In this document: in pieces, positions 21,431 through 34,100 of the stretch
Layout: every line of letters begins with the position of its first letter
How positions within the stretch are numbered: the stretch's first letter is position 1
Assembly (NCBI RefSeq): GCF_000002075.1
Contig: NW_004797416.1
Location: forward strand, 897,748-961,747
Reading direction: 5' to 3'
DNA: 64,000 bases
Source of the DNA: Aplysia californica
Taxonomy: Eukaryota; Mollusca; Gastropoda; Aplysiida; Aplysiidae
Made by a program: the position numbers and the translations under genes
Notes under the pieces: model-generated
The model's database searches: none
The model's input: the letters and a program-made list of their open reading frames with translations, nothing else
Told to the model about the DNA's origin: nothing

Positions 21431-22040
21431 AAGAGAAATGAACCTAGCCTACAGGGTTCACAGGTCATGATAGGTCTCGGTTTTGGGAATAGCGAATCCC
21501 CTCGCTATCCTCAGACATTTGGGAATAGCCTCTTCACAAATATTGAGAGACAAGACAGTTGTAATCTGGACAGAACATAAACTAAGTCTGTAAAATTGAC
21601 AGTATTTTAAATTCATTTTCAGCACTAGATCTAGATAAGAAGAGATGGGTGAACTTAAAAGGTTGCAATCGAGGTCGGTAGCATTCGTTTCGTTAATTTC
21701 GTATGATAAACCAGCGCTGGCAAAAGTGGGCGGTGGTTAAGCATAGTCCACTTTGTCAACCACACGATATACGCTGGTGATTTGATTTCAGAATAAAAAA
21801 AAGTTTGTTGTGACAAAGCTGTTGTGCAATCAAAGGCTGGTTATTCGTAGAACATTGCCCCATATTAAATCAGACAATTCATGTAATTTGTCGGATATGG
21901 TTTTTTTAATATTTCCTTTGTAAAAATGAAAAAATTTGATTAAAATTCAAATGTTTCTAACATAGTTTGTTTCATAATTTAGCGAAGTCGGAAAAGAGTG
22001 TACAATTTTTAAGTTTGAATTGTGATAACATAACGCCGGA

Positions 22041-22050
22041 CGCCATTTTC
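22041..22050 (+). promoter_or_regulatory. YY1-like CGCCATTTTC site upstream of SCAF4/8
   Basis: CGCCATTTTC lies about 100 nt before the SCAF4/8 ATG, a common position for YY1-type elements in TATA-less metazoan promoters. Motif match only. Confidence 0.35.
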
Positions 22051-22150
22051 CCACGCTGGTGTGGATTATCGACGTTGAACTTTGTGTTTTTTGGATATTA
22101 GGAGCGTTCAATTCATTTGTTTTTGTGTCTGGTATCACTAACACATAAAC

Positions 22151-22180
22151 ATGGATGCCGTACGGTCCTTTAACAACGAG
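22151..22180 (+). other. SCAF8: SCAF4/8 exon 1 (start codon)
   Basis: 30 coding nt, MDAVRSFNNE, followed by GTAAGG. The human SCAF8 start MEAVKTFNSE aligns without gaps. Start context has A at -3 and G at +4. Intron 1 (8 kb) follows. Confidence 0.92.
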
Positions 22181-25100
22181 GTAAGGGTGTGTTTGATAAA
22201 TATGCAGGTTAACTCTCAAAAGTGCTTTCTCCTTTCTTCTTCTTTTTCTTTTCTTTTGTTTTCATTAAAATAGCTTTGCTTTGCTTTGTCTTCAGTGTCA
22301 GTAGAGACAGTAGAGTCTATCTCAGTGACAAAGAAGAAACAAGGGACATTATAATTATATTATGATGTCGCCTGTTTATAAGATCCTGTCTAGGACTAGA
22401 AATCTAGATCTAGATCTCTATGTTACATTCTCATATTCCGTTCACTATTTACTTTTGCCTTACACTTGCACTTTGCAACAAGGAAAAAAGTCCAAGGCCA
22501 AGAAGATCCATTTGTTTACATCCAGAGAAGAAATCCGTAGAGAGATGTAGATCTAGATCTAAATCTTGATGACCAAATTAAAGGCAACACAAAGAAAAGG
22601 GATGCAATCGAGGCCTAACAGCAAAACATCAAATTATGGTAAAATTCAGGGGGGGCATGCCCCCCCCCCCCTCCACTCCTGAAACCCCCCTACTCTTGAC
22701 TTTTACGAACGAAACTAGATCTAGATATTAGATCTAGATATCTAGATGGCCACCTCTATTCTCACCCGGAGTGAGAATAGTGCAGGCGAGTCTTGTGGCT
22801 ATTCTCACCCGGTGCGCGTTCACCAAATTTTGCGTTCACCCTAAACCACAGAATGCTACACTGTGATCACAGAAAAATTGTAGAATTCTGTGCCGTGAAC
22901 AGACGTTCCATTACAACTGTAGCCTACTAAATGCGTACAATTTTGTCTGTGGGCAGTGGAGAGAGAGAGAGAAAGAGAGAGAGGGGTAGCGCGAGAATTT
23001 CCGGGCAAAACAAAATGGCGACCCGCGTAGGTCGGCTTGGTTCGGCTCGATTCGAAAAGTTAAATAGCCGTAGCATCTCTGTAGACAACCAAATTGATTT
23101 ACTTTTGTGTTTTAACATCATTTTTTAACTTTGTTTTGGTCAATTTGATCGTCCACACCGATAGACAGTATTCAGAAAGAGACAGAGAGAAGAGGGGAGG
23201 AGTTAATCTTGCGAGAACTTCCGGGCGGGTGAGAATAGCCACTTTCATAGGAATAATAGGCCCAGAAACTAGATCTAGATCTATTCCCAGTGTCACTGAG
23301 AATAGGCCAGAACCTGCGAGTTTGTAGTTTTGTTCGTTTAAGTAAAGTCAGGAGTAGGGGGGTTAACCCCCCTGACTTTAAAAAAAAATATGGAGGTGGG
23401 GGGGGGGTTCAGGGGGGCTTTCCCTCTGAATTTTATCCTAATTTGATGTTTTGCAGTTTAGTTACTTCCCTGCTCTTTGTGAAGCCTATTTCAAATAGTA
23501 TTTGGTCATCAAGACTTCTGGATTTCTTCTCTGGATGTAAACAAATGGATCGTGGACTTAAACGAACTGAACTACAAGATCATCCTAGAACTTTTTAGGT
23601 TAACGTGTGACCCCTCACAACCCATAAGCCCCACCCACAACTCGTACACAAATTGTACTTAGTGAGATGAGTGGTCACTGTTTATCCAGTCTGTAACAAA
23701 GTAGCAATGGACGTCAACCTAAACTTTGCAACAAAAGCAGAGATGCCAACCAGTACGATTTTACATGATATTTTAGTACGATTTTTGGCCGAAAATACGC
23801 GAATATGACTTTTCATGAAAAAATACGCATCCTGGAATGCGAAAAATACGAGATTCAGCTTGGGTGAGTAAACCGAATTACCTCAAGTCCCATCTTTTGT
23901 CAAAATAGTCTCAGTATCGCAGAACTGGAATATTTGAAAACCTAGTCCGATGTGGTCAGTAACTTCATTTTTGCCAGTCGCAATCGGGATATATTCGTTC
24001 TGCTTTTCGCCTTTCCGGAGCGTACGTTTCACTTTCACGTGAATAGGCAGCTACGGCGGCAGGTGGAAGTGTATGTGACACCGAGGCTCGATCGGGAAAT
24101 TCAAGATCTACTTTCGCTTTCGCTACCACCGAGAAGTTTGCCAGCAGTTGTCTGATAATGCAACATTTGTGACATTCAGGTTGTGAAGTGTAAACACTGT
24201 GTTGCCGTGCAAATATAATATGTAATAAATACTCGGACTCATTGCTTTTGCTGTCACTTGATTTTAAAAAAAGAAAGAAAATACAAGCGTCGTCCGATTT
24301 TTAGATTGCCTGGCTCGCCATCGTGACCGGTCACTGAACCTGCGCACATTCACATCTTAAATTTAATGTGGCATCGTGTGAGTAAACACCGTCTTTGGTG
24401 GGAGTAACGGCGTTGTGAAGTATCGGACTACGGAATAGGGGAGGAGATTATTGATTTTAAAAAAATTTGTTTTGGGGGGGAGGGGGGGGGTAAGATACTA
24501 TCGGGGGGCTACACCAGAGGACAAAAACTTGGAAGCACTTTTCAGAATTTTAATTAGAGCTTTCTGCAAAGCAAAGCGCGCGTTGGTGCAGGCCGTGTGC
24601 GGAATCGGGACCCCTCATACTCATACTTTAGGTGCTTTTTCGGTAGTTCCCACTCCCCTTATTTGAGCCTGACCTACATCTAGATTCTAGATCTATACGT
24701 TTGATTCGCGCTGAGCTTAGATTATATCAAACCTCAGGGGGTAAAATTCAGGGGGGCATTCCCCCCCTGAAACCCCCCCACCATATTTTTTATTAGGTCA
24801 GGGGCAAGCCCCCCCCCCCCCCCCCCCCGAAACCCCCCTACTCTTGGGGCCAAAACCGGCGATTAACAATTGCGGGGTGGGAACTACCGAAAAAGCTTTG
24901 CAAGTCTGTGTTATTGAAATAAAGTGTTCGCGTTTCATTGGATGGATGGAAGTAATTATACTTACTTGGATGAGTGATAGATCTAGTAAATTATACCTAC
25001 AGTCCTACAGTGTATGTTGTAGCTTTCTGTTCGAGACTGGCTGATTTTCAGTGTCACTGCATCTTGCCCTACCACAGTTGTTACAACTCTCACAGTGCAT

Positions 25101-28100
25101 GGGTCTACTTGAGCCATTCAAGTTATTGCTTTTCTCTGAGTTTGAGCAATAATTTGAGTCTGTCACCCAGACTGGTTCTTGATACAGTAATTGAAATTCT
25201 TGGTCTAGGCCCTTACGAACTCTCAAAGCAGGATTTATTTTTATATAATAATGAGAGGAAAATATTATATAATAGACTGAAATACTTAAGTCAAACAAGA
25301 CCCCAGTACGACATTGAACACTGACATGTTGTTGACTGGATACATGTATATTGTACGCGTATGTGCTCCCTTTTTCGAGATGGTGAGCTAGTAATTTTTT
25401 TTCAGGAAATATTACTGGACACCCTGAACATTTTACTATTACTGGTTGGTCGGTCGGTTGTGGGGAATACACATTTTCCCCTGAAAATACACATTTTCAT
25501 ATTTCCCAATACTCATTTCGGTTTTCTGTGGTTGGCATCTCTGCAAAAGCATCGCTCATTCTTCCAGTGGTGGGGACCCTTGTGTTTCATGGCTCTCGGT
25601 CCTTACTCGTCTGACACATTTTATTTTAGCAAGTGGCTATTCTCCAGCGTCGCGCCGGTCAATAGATCGGAAGCTATTCTCCAGCGTCACGCCGCCGGTC
25701 TATTACTTATGAATTACAATGTATTTGTCTTGGCACTTCGTGCTACTTCCATTGATACAGAAGATACATTTTCAGACACAAACTGTGGCACTAGTCGAGT
25801 TGTGATGTCCCGACTCAGGGGGCGGCCATTTTGGCTAAATCTGTCAGGGGATCTCCAGATTGGGCTCGCATTTTCGGCAGTTCCCACCCCGCTTATTTGA
25901 GCCTTGATCTAGATCTATTATAGGCTAGATGTTTGATGCTCGACGAGCGAGAGATATCAAACCTATCTGCAAAACATCATTTTATGATAACCCCCCCTGA
26001 ACCCTCCTCTATATTTTTTTTTGTGAACAAAAATTAAAATATTTTACACCTCTATCAAAAATCTGCTCAGTGCAAAGGAAGGAGGAACATTTTAAAGGCA
26101 TTCCCAAGGCGAAAAGTGTTTACTCCAAAATGGCCGCTTTTCTTGTGGGTGTGATACATGTAGTGATGTCGGTGAATGAGATGATGATGCTGGCTGTGGC
26201 AGTGATGATGATAATGATGAGGAGGTGGTGTGGTGGTGATGATAAAGAGAGGGTGAATGATGATTGTGGGGAGAAGGAGGAAGAGGTGGTAGTGGAGGAA
26301 GGGAGAAGGAAGATGAAGAAAAGAGAATAGAATGATGGTGAAGAGGAGGAAATGGAAAACCTATGGGGCAGTTCAAATATAATCTTACACTTTTGGGGAC
26401 TTTTTTAAAACACAAAACCCAAATACCACTTTTCTCACATTTGCCTCCAACCCCCACCCACACCAATTACCAATTTAATATTAGTGCTTTTTCCCATCTT
26501 CAACTTCCATTATTATTTTAAAGATACCTGTACTATACGTGGCTTTTTTTAACCTGCTTGTAAAAAAAATATCATTTTAGTTAATACAATTTAATCAAAC
26601 CATATGAACTAGAAAGAACGCATATATATAGATCTATGTGGAAGACATTGAGACTCTTGTCAATGCAATAGGTACGTCCCTTACAAATAAAAGACATCAA
26701 GACATTAAAAGATCAACAAAACAGTTGCAAAGTGAAAGTTACAAAGAAACATTAAGAAATTAGATATCCACTTACAGAATTTTCATCATAATTTCAAAAT
26801 TATTTGTAACCCCCCCCCCTCTAAAAAAACAAAACAAAAAAAACAGCAACGGGGATCTGCAGTGATCATGCAGATCTGGGTCTTGTTACTGGCATTTATC
26901 CACTTTTTCTTTTACCTTTTCTTCCCAGTCATGAGCAAAACGTTTATCTCACAGAAGTGTCATATTTGGTTAACATCCCCACCCACCTTACACTTTTCTT
27001 ACAGAAGCCAAAGACACCCTTTCCCCTCTGAGGTGTAAGTTTATATTTTGAACGGCCCCTATAGGCCTAGATCTATACATTGAGGCATGTCGCGTACATG
27101 AGAGGCGGAGTAGGGTCACTTTTCGAGGATCGCCGTAAAAATAGCCTAGGAGGCTATCTTTACAGCTCGCCGTAAAAATAGCCACTGAGATAAGTTAAAC
27201 AGCAAGCTGTACCAAAGATACTAAACCCTACGGTAAGATGCTGCAGCTGCCTCTTTCCCTCTGTAAAAAAAATGTAGCACGCGTAAAAGTAAAATAGGCC
27301 ACGCCCCCAGCGAGCATGTGACTGAGCCCCGATGGCTTGGCCCTGGGCTTGTTGGATAGAGTATGAGAGCGTCCTAGTTAATCCTACCAAAGATACTACA
27401 CCCTACCATAGGCTGTACTATCTTTGGCTATACTATGACTAGACCGGATTTTAGACACAAAATCAATTTTGTTCGTTTAAAGAAACAGAATCATTATTTT
27501 AATGACGACCCAAATAAATGAATAAAGTTACGTTAGACAATTATCATAGATAAAATATAATGAAAAGTAGGCTAGTTATTGTATCTCAAAATCTGCGCCG
27601 ACAAATACATTGTAATTCATAAATAATAGACCGCCGGCGTGACGCCGGAGAATAGCTTCCGATCTATTGACTTTGACCGGCGCGACGCCGGAGAATAACC
27701 ACTTGCTGTATTTTATTGTCACCCTTGACCCTTGCACAAAAAAAAACAAACCATCGAAAACAAACAACAAAAACAGCAACAGCAACGCAGCTACGTTCGG
27801 TTGGGGCCTCAGAAGGGATTGGTTTGTTTTCTTCATTTTGATCAGTCCTGCTAAGACGGCCACCTGTCGTGGTCGTCTTAGACAGGTTCGACTATATTAT
27901 TCTGTTTGCTAGATTTTTTTTAGATGTAGACATAAAATTATAGAAAAATTTTAGTAAAAATATAAGTGGCATGCCCCCATGAAACCTGTAGTTTAATTTT
28001 TTAAAAATAAAGACATGCATCACAGAGTTATTCCTTCTCAATTCGTCTCAAGTGTGTCCATTAGAAGAGTATAAATAATATGGCTTTTTAAACGCATGCT

Positions 28101-31100
28101 AATGTAGTTCAATACACATCAGTATAACCAATATCTAAAAAATTATGTTTTATGACAAATGTAAAGATCAAACTTGTGTTAAACGGGACCTTTGATTTAA
28201 GAAAACAGGTGCTCCCCGCCCCTGTAAACACCTTTGATTCCTGGGGGTAGTCAGAAAATTCCATAAAAAGGAATGACATCATACAGAAAAATTCCAGTCA
28301 ACAGACACTTGGCACTATGGTAGTGTGTACTATATATTTTGTCGAACCTGCTCTAATGAGACTAATGGCCACATGTAAGATAATCACATGTTCAAGCGAC
28401 CATTTTGCACTTCTCACTTCTCCCCTTGTGTTGTTTTCTAATGAATGATTATGACGCTGCTTAAGAGGACCACATTTGACGCTGCTTAAGAGGACCACAT
28501 TTTTGTCCGCGACTATGGGTGGTTGTCTTGGACAGGTTTGATTATATTTTCAGTCTTTTTAACCTTATGTTTTATATTCACAATGAGTGAAAATGCTGTC
28601 ACTTCACTGTGGAGTGTTTATGAAAATCGCACTTCAATAAATCTGCTGAAGCAGCTTGATCAAGTCTTTAGCTTTCTATATGATTTTAGTAGAAAACATG
28701 GATGGGTTTTCCATTAGAAGTTGTTTTAAAATGCACTCCCATTCCTTTGGCAGAGGCTCAATTTATCAAACCGCCATAACTTTAGTAGTGATACCAGTTC
28801 ATATTTGTCATGAGTCATGTTTTTTTAAAATGGTTTTCCAAGTTTATTAATTGTATTTTTTTTCTCCAAAAAACTTATAAATGTTATAAAATTCTATTCT
28901 AGTTTAATAGTTATTTGAAAGGATAAATAATAGCAGAGTTCTGTTGTTTTGTCGACAAATTTACACTAAGTATGAACATTAACTGAGCACTACTGACTTC
29001 CTAGTCTTATATTTCCCTTTCACTTTCCAGTTCTGCTACCTTTCATTTTGATAGTTTTTCTTTATTTGAGCTTGGCTTACATTTTACTGTAAAGGAAGGT
29101 GAAATCTTTATTTTACCTATGTACACACACCGTGTATATATCTTTGTTCCTGTTTGTTGGAGGTATTCATCTTGACCCATTATAATTCAGTTATAGGACA
29201 GCAACTGTTGCCATGTAGATTTTGATTTGATCTCAATCCTCTTTGAAGTTTAAGATTTGAATATCGAACCTGTGGAAGACGGCCTCCGATTGTCGAGAAG
29301 AAAAGTGGCCGTCTTAGGCAGGACTGATCAAAATGAAGAAAGTAAACATTTCTCCTAGGAGGTCCAAACTGGGGCTGAGCCCAAGCTTTGGGCTGCCCCC
29401 CAAAAAAGTAATTCAAAAGGGTTTTTGTTTTCTTTTGAAAAAAAGAGAGGGGGGGGGGGGGGTGAAAGAAGTTTTTTTTTGGTGATATTTTTTGGTTAGC
29501 CTTTTTCCTGATTGCTGATTTTGTGCTAGAGTAAAATTAACAAATTATGTAAAACGATAAAGACCGGGTGCCATGGTAAAACAAACCACTCGGAGAACAA
29601 GGGACGATTCTGTCTCAAGTTCACGTTAAAGCCCCATTGTTACATATTAGGTTAACAAAACAGTGTCCACTCACCTCACATACGAGTAGGGGTTGTAGGT
29701 GGGGCTTAAAGGTTATGACAGATCATAGGTTTCCCTCACTAGCAGTTGAAAATTTATTGTTACCCATTGGTCAACTTGGGTAAACATTCATTAGGACTAG
29801 CAATGACAGGTGAATGAATTACGACGGCCCGACCACAGCGCCTGTGGCTATTGAAAATTTATGACAATGCATCGGGCAATTACTAACCACACCTGGCCGC
29901 CTGAGGCGGGTAAATTTGACAGTGGGTTGATAAAATTAGATGGCAGTGGTTGCGTTGGACAGGTGACTGTTTTACACTGTTAGATTATATATTTAAAAAA
30001 CCCTGGGGGGGGGGGGGAAGTGGCCTGATGGCAGGTTTGACTGTAATATGTGTCTAGATGTTTTATTGTTCAGCAACAAAATTCACATCATATCTAGATT
30101 TGAAAATGATACTCATGCTCATACCAGACCACAAGTCCCAGTCCATGTGTTGTGTGTATTTCAAATCAATGTTCGGTACATGTCTGCATTTTGTCCTCAC
30201 TGGTTTGTGTGTTCTTTTGGCTGTCCCCAGTTGTCCTCGTTGTACGAGAGCCGTCCGCCAGTGTCCAGGGCAAAGATGGCACAGGTCACCAAGTGTGCCA
30301 TCAAAGGCATCAAATTCTACAAGCATGTAGTGCAGAGTGTGGAGAAGTTCATTCAAAAGGTGAGTTCTCAGTTGTCTTAGTGACAGGGGATTTCACAAAT
30401 CTTGTGTGCATAAAGGGAGTTGAGGGAGCTAGCTAATATTAGGGATATATCTGGATAATTTGATATATCTCAAGTTTCAAGATAACATTTACTTTAATCA
30501 TAATGATCCTTGAAGGGAAGAAGTTCACTTTGGATGTCTCATATATCCTGCTTCGTAGTATACAGTCGAACCTGCCTAAACGGAAACCTGTCTTAAAGGA
30601 ATCTTCCCCCCTCCCCCCTTGATATATTCCTCTTTAATTACCTGTATAAAACGGAAACCTGTCCAACGCGTAAACGGAAAGAAAAGTCCGCTCCCTTCCG
30701 AGGGTTTCACCTATCTGGGACGGGAATTGCTTTGCCCGCTCAGTCCTGATTTGAAACAAAACTCGCAAGTTTGGTTCCGCCGGCTCTAAACTTAATGCTA
30801 TGGCCATGCCGCTGGGAGAGGAAGGGGAGTAGGGGTGCAATTTGGGGGTAGATGTTACCTCATCATGTGAGCCCTGAGCGATGCAGATGGTCAGGGTAGT
30901 GTGGGTGTGAAATCTCAGGAGTGCCCGTGAGAGTGCTCGGGTAGTGAGCCACTACGGAAACTTTCCTGGGTAGCCAGAAGCCAGAGGTGTGAAATTAGAT
31001 TGACCAATGCCTGCCGCCCTGATCGTACGGCCAGCTGAGAAAAGAGTTCCTCGAATCGTTTTTACAATGAAGGCGGTGAGGGGTGGCATTGGTGGGTGTG

Positions 31101-34100
31101 GCTAAGGGTGGAAGCAAAGATGTTCAAACGTTTCTGTTTTTTATAGGTCAAACAGTGGTCCTATGAAAGGCAAGCACTGGTGGTAATTGGATAAGTAAGA
31201 CTGACGCATCATGTCATTATCAGACAGGATAGCTATTGAGAGGTTTGAAATTTTTACCACTACTTGCCGATTGGACAAACGATCCTTGATCCCACCGGCT
31301 GGGCCTTTGAACCCCCCCCCCCAAACCTCCATCTCCCCCTAAATTCCCTGGTCTAAGACGGAATTTTTTTCTGGCTCCCTTGCGATTCCGTCTTACACAG
31401 GTTCGACTGTACATGAGGGTTTTTTTTCATCTCTATGTATTTATTTTTTTTCTTCTTGTCTTTTGATTCTTTGAGAATATAGAATTATGTCTGGTGAAGA
31501 AAGAAAGCTTTTTTTTTAATGAAATGCAAAACAGAATGAAGTTTTTTGTTTGCAAGTTGTAATGGTGTAAAGCTTTTTTGTCAATAATAATAATGCTTAA
31601 TTTGTATGTGGAACTAAAAAAGATCCCAGTGGTCAATTAAAGAGATGCTAGATTTTGTAAAACAAGGTGTAAAACCATCAGTTTTGAGAACAGCTTTTAA
31701 GCTTTCTGCTTTTATTTACACACATCACTTACTTTCTACAGGCGTATTAGTAGTATTACATAAAAATGACATTTTCATATTAAAATCAATGATGAACATG
31801 TGTTGACTTTCAAAACGCTCCAACTTTTTGATTGGTTCAAGAGGGGTGGCATTGATTGGTTTAAAAAGTGTGGCACATCTTAATTAAGACACAAAGTTGT
31901 TTCAAAACCAATTTTGCATTATAAACTTTAACACAAATGTTGGAGGATATTATATTCAAAGAGGAAAAAACTAATGGCATTAACAAACCAAAAAATACAT
32001 CTCCAGGCATACAGCAAATTATTTATAGAACAGTAACGTTTCTTTAAAGAATTTTTGGCTCTTATAAAAAGAAAGAGGATTGAAATTAATAGTATTCATC
32101 TGAATTCACCACGCTGGCTGCCCTGGGATGAACGCATGCAGTTCAGAGGCATGAAATCGGTGGTGGCTAGAAGATTAGATTGTTTATTCGCACGAGGGGA
32201 CATCAAGATGAAAATTTTGGTGTTCAAAGAGAAGTTGTTTGATAGGAAAATGATAGTGCCAAAATGAAATCAAAATAACAGTGGTCGACCTAATGTCTAG
32301 CACTTTGTTTGCACGCTGTGATGTGATGGAAAAATATAAACACAAGGGAACCACCCGGCTGAATTTTTCTCAAGGAACACAATTTTTTTTCCACATGATA
32401 CTTTTCTTGCCTTTTCATCTACAAGCTCAAAAATGGCCCCTCTGACAACTGGGACCTTTCTCCATCTTTTACTTTATGTTGAACCACGGTGTCAAGCTTT
32501 CCAATTGACGATTGTTTCTTCTTGTCTTGGGCAGCCTGTAGTATCAAAGAAAAAAATTGATGGTGTGGGATAATTTTGCATTAAGATGTGGTCAATGTTA
32601 AAATGCTACTAGTACTTAAACTTTTGGGGGGGGGTTGTTTTACAGCGCTTGTACTGTGTATAAATATGAGTGCACAGGTAAGAAAAAAGCATTTTCAGTT
32701 TGGTAGGAATTCATTTTGAATTTTACCCAGGTGATGGCCGAAGCCTACTCATCAATTTTAGGACCATCAGGGGATCTTTAACATGCGCAACTTGCACATG
32801 GGGCCACCAAGATTTTTTCATCGGTATCCGAAAAGGCCAGGTGTTACATCTTACCTACCTTAAGATCAAGGGTGTGGCTGAAAGACAATAGCAATAAGAA
32901 AGCCTAGGAGTAGAGTAGAAAGGCTGGATGGAGAGAAAGAGTCAGGAGCCCAGAAGGGGGGGGGGGGTGCAGACAGTGGAGACGATAACAGATGACAGAA
33001 CATGGTTAGAGAGCAGGAAAGGAGGTGAAAGGGGTTGAACATCGCTGTGAAAAGATAACTTCTTCGAAGACTAAAGGATCACCTTTGGTGCTGTCTGTTC
33101 AAGGGGGTGACGAACACAATTATCATGGGTGTTTGTGAGTTTCTCTGCTTTTACCAACTGATGCCCACTGCTGCTTGTATACATAGTTGCTTATCTGTAC
33201 GTTGCAAAATATATATGTCGTAATTTACTCTTTAAAGTCTGAGTACAGAAGTCTACCTTGGGCATGGAAAGTACCTATTTTCTGTTTTCTAGTATTGCTC
33301 TTTGTTGACTTGCTGGTGCTGACGAAAAAACTGAAGCCCAGATTTGTTTGTGAATAAAAATAGAAACAAAGCCCGCAAGTCAATTGAAGAGATGTTTTGC
33401 TGTAGTTCTACTCTGAATACATTGGTTTTAATGAATGCAGAAAAGCTTGTGTGAAGGGATCGGAGTGGTTTACTTGGCCCTTGCCCACCATTTTGACTTG
33501 ATGCTTGGGTAGTATGTTATAGTTTTGATTTTGAAAATTTGGCAGCTATGATAAGATTAGATTGTACGAACAGCATTAGATAAACTTTGTTTAATGATTA
33601 ATGTAACTTGTGATAAATTCTTTCCCAGTGTAAACCAGAGTACAAGGTCCCAGGCTTGTATGTGATTGATTCCATTGTGCGCCAGTCCCGACATCAGTTT
33701 GGGCCTGAGAAAGATGTCTTTTCTCCACGGTTCACGAAGAACATCGTCAACACTTTCACTTTTCTGTTCAAGTGCCCGGCTGAAGAGAGGGTGAGTTTAT
33801 GTGTTATAAAACAGCAATGGTTTATGATATGTCTATGACGAGGGTTAGGGGTTTAATTGCTAGCTCTGGAATTTTAGGTATCAGGACTGGACTGCAAATG
33901 TGGCAGGTTTTAAATTTAATGTGAATCAGTTTATTTCCCAATATACTGGAATAACTTCAGGAATACCCAAACTGTTTTACTTTCCTGTCTTTTTCAGCTG
34001 GTGAGGGCAGAAAAAAGTACTTTAAGTCGCAGTGTGGAGAAGGATGTTTATGAATGTGTCAACTGGCGGGAAAGAGCTTAAGAGTCTGCTAGGGCAGACT

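Larger units (their letters stand above)
19153..22150. promoter_or_regulatory. Divergent CEP44 / SCAF4/8 intergenic promoter region
   Basis: Three kb separate the two start codons. No convincing coding frame. It holds two copies of a terminal-inverted-repeat element (19346-19858 and 20484-21025), a MITE (20115-20379), an ETS-type site CCGGAAGT at 21403-21410, and a YY1-like CGCCATTTTC at 22041-22050. No TATA box was evident at a sensible distance. A shared bidirectional promoter between about 21.2 and 22.1 kb is inferred. Confidence 0.5.
23739..25542 (-). mobile_element. hAT-like element, about 1.8 kb
   Basis: Ends AGAGATGCCAACCA and, inverted, the same. Flanked by ACAAAAGC and GCAAAAGC, an 8-bp target duplication with one mismatch, as hAT elements make. 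The empty paralogous site near 15.62 kb reads ACAGAAGC once. On the minus strand 25472-25005 is an open frame with CSGCPVIFPEKKLLAHHLEK (zinc-finger-like) and HCESCNNCGRARCSDTE. No full hAT transposase is present, so it is probably non-autonomous. A family-B MITE is nested inside. Confidence 0.75.
23600..25720 (+). mobile_element. Family-A MITE interrupted by a hAT-like element
   Basis: The segments 23600-23737 and 25551-25625 are contiguous in the copy at 15.5-15.7 kb, but here are split by the insertion 23739-25542. SCAF4/8 intron 1. Confidence 0.7.

Noticed and set aside
22931-23327. Short frames MRTILSVGS... and MIYFCVLTS... near a CG-rich stretch
   Set aside because: They lie in a MITE-like block with duplicated GA-rich pieces and match nothing recognisable.
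26070-26466. Two opposed frames over the GAT/GAG tract
   Set aside because: Low-complexity microsatellite translation without conservation evidence.
30152-30436. Alternative frames over SCAF4/8 exon 2
   Set aside because: Only the frame IKFYKHVVQSVEKFIQK matches the CID; the others are shadows.
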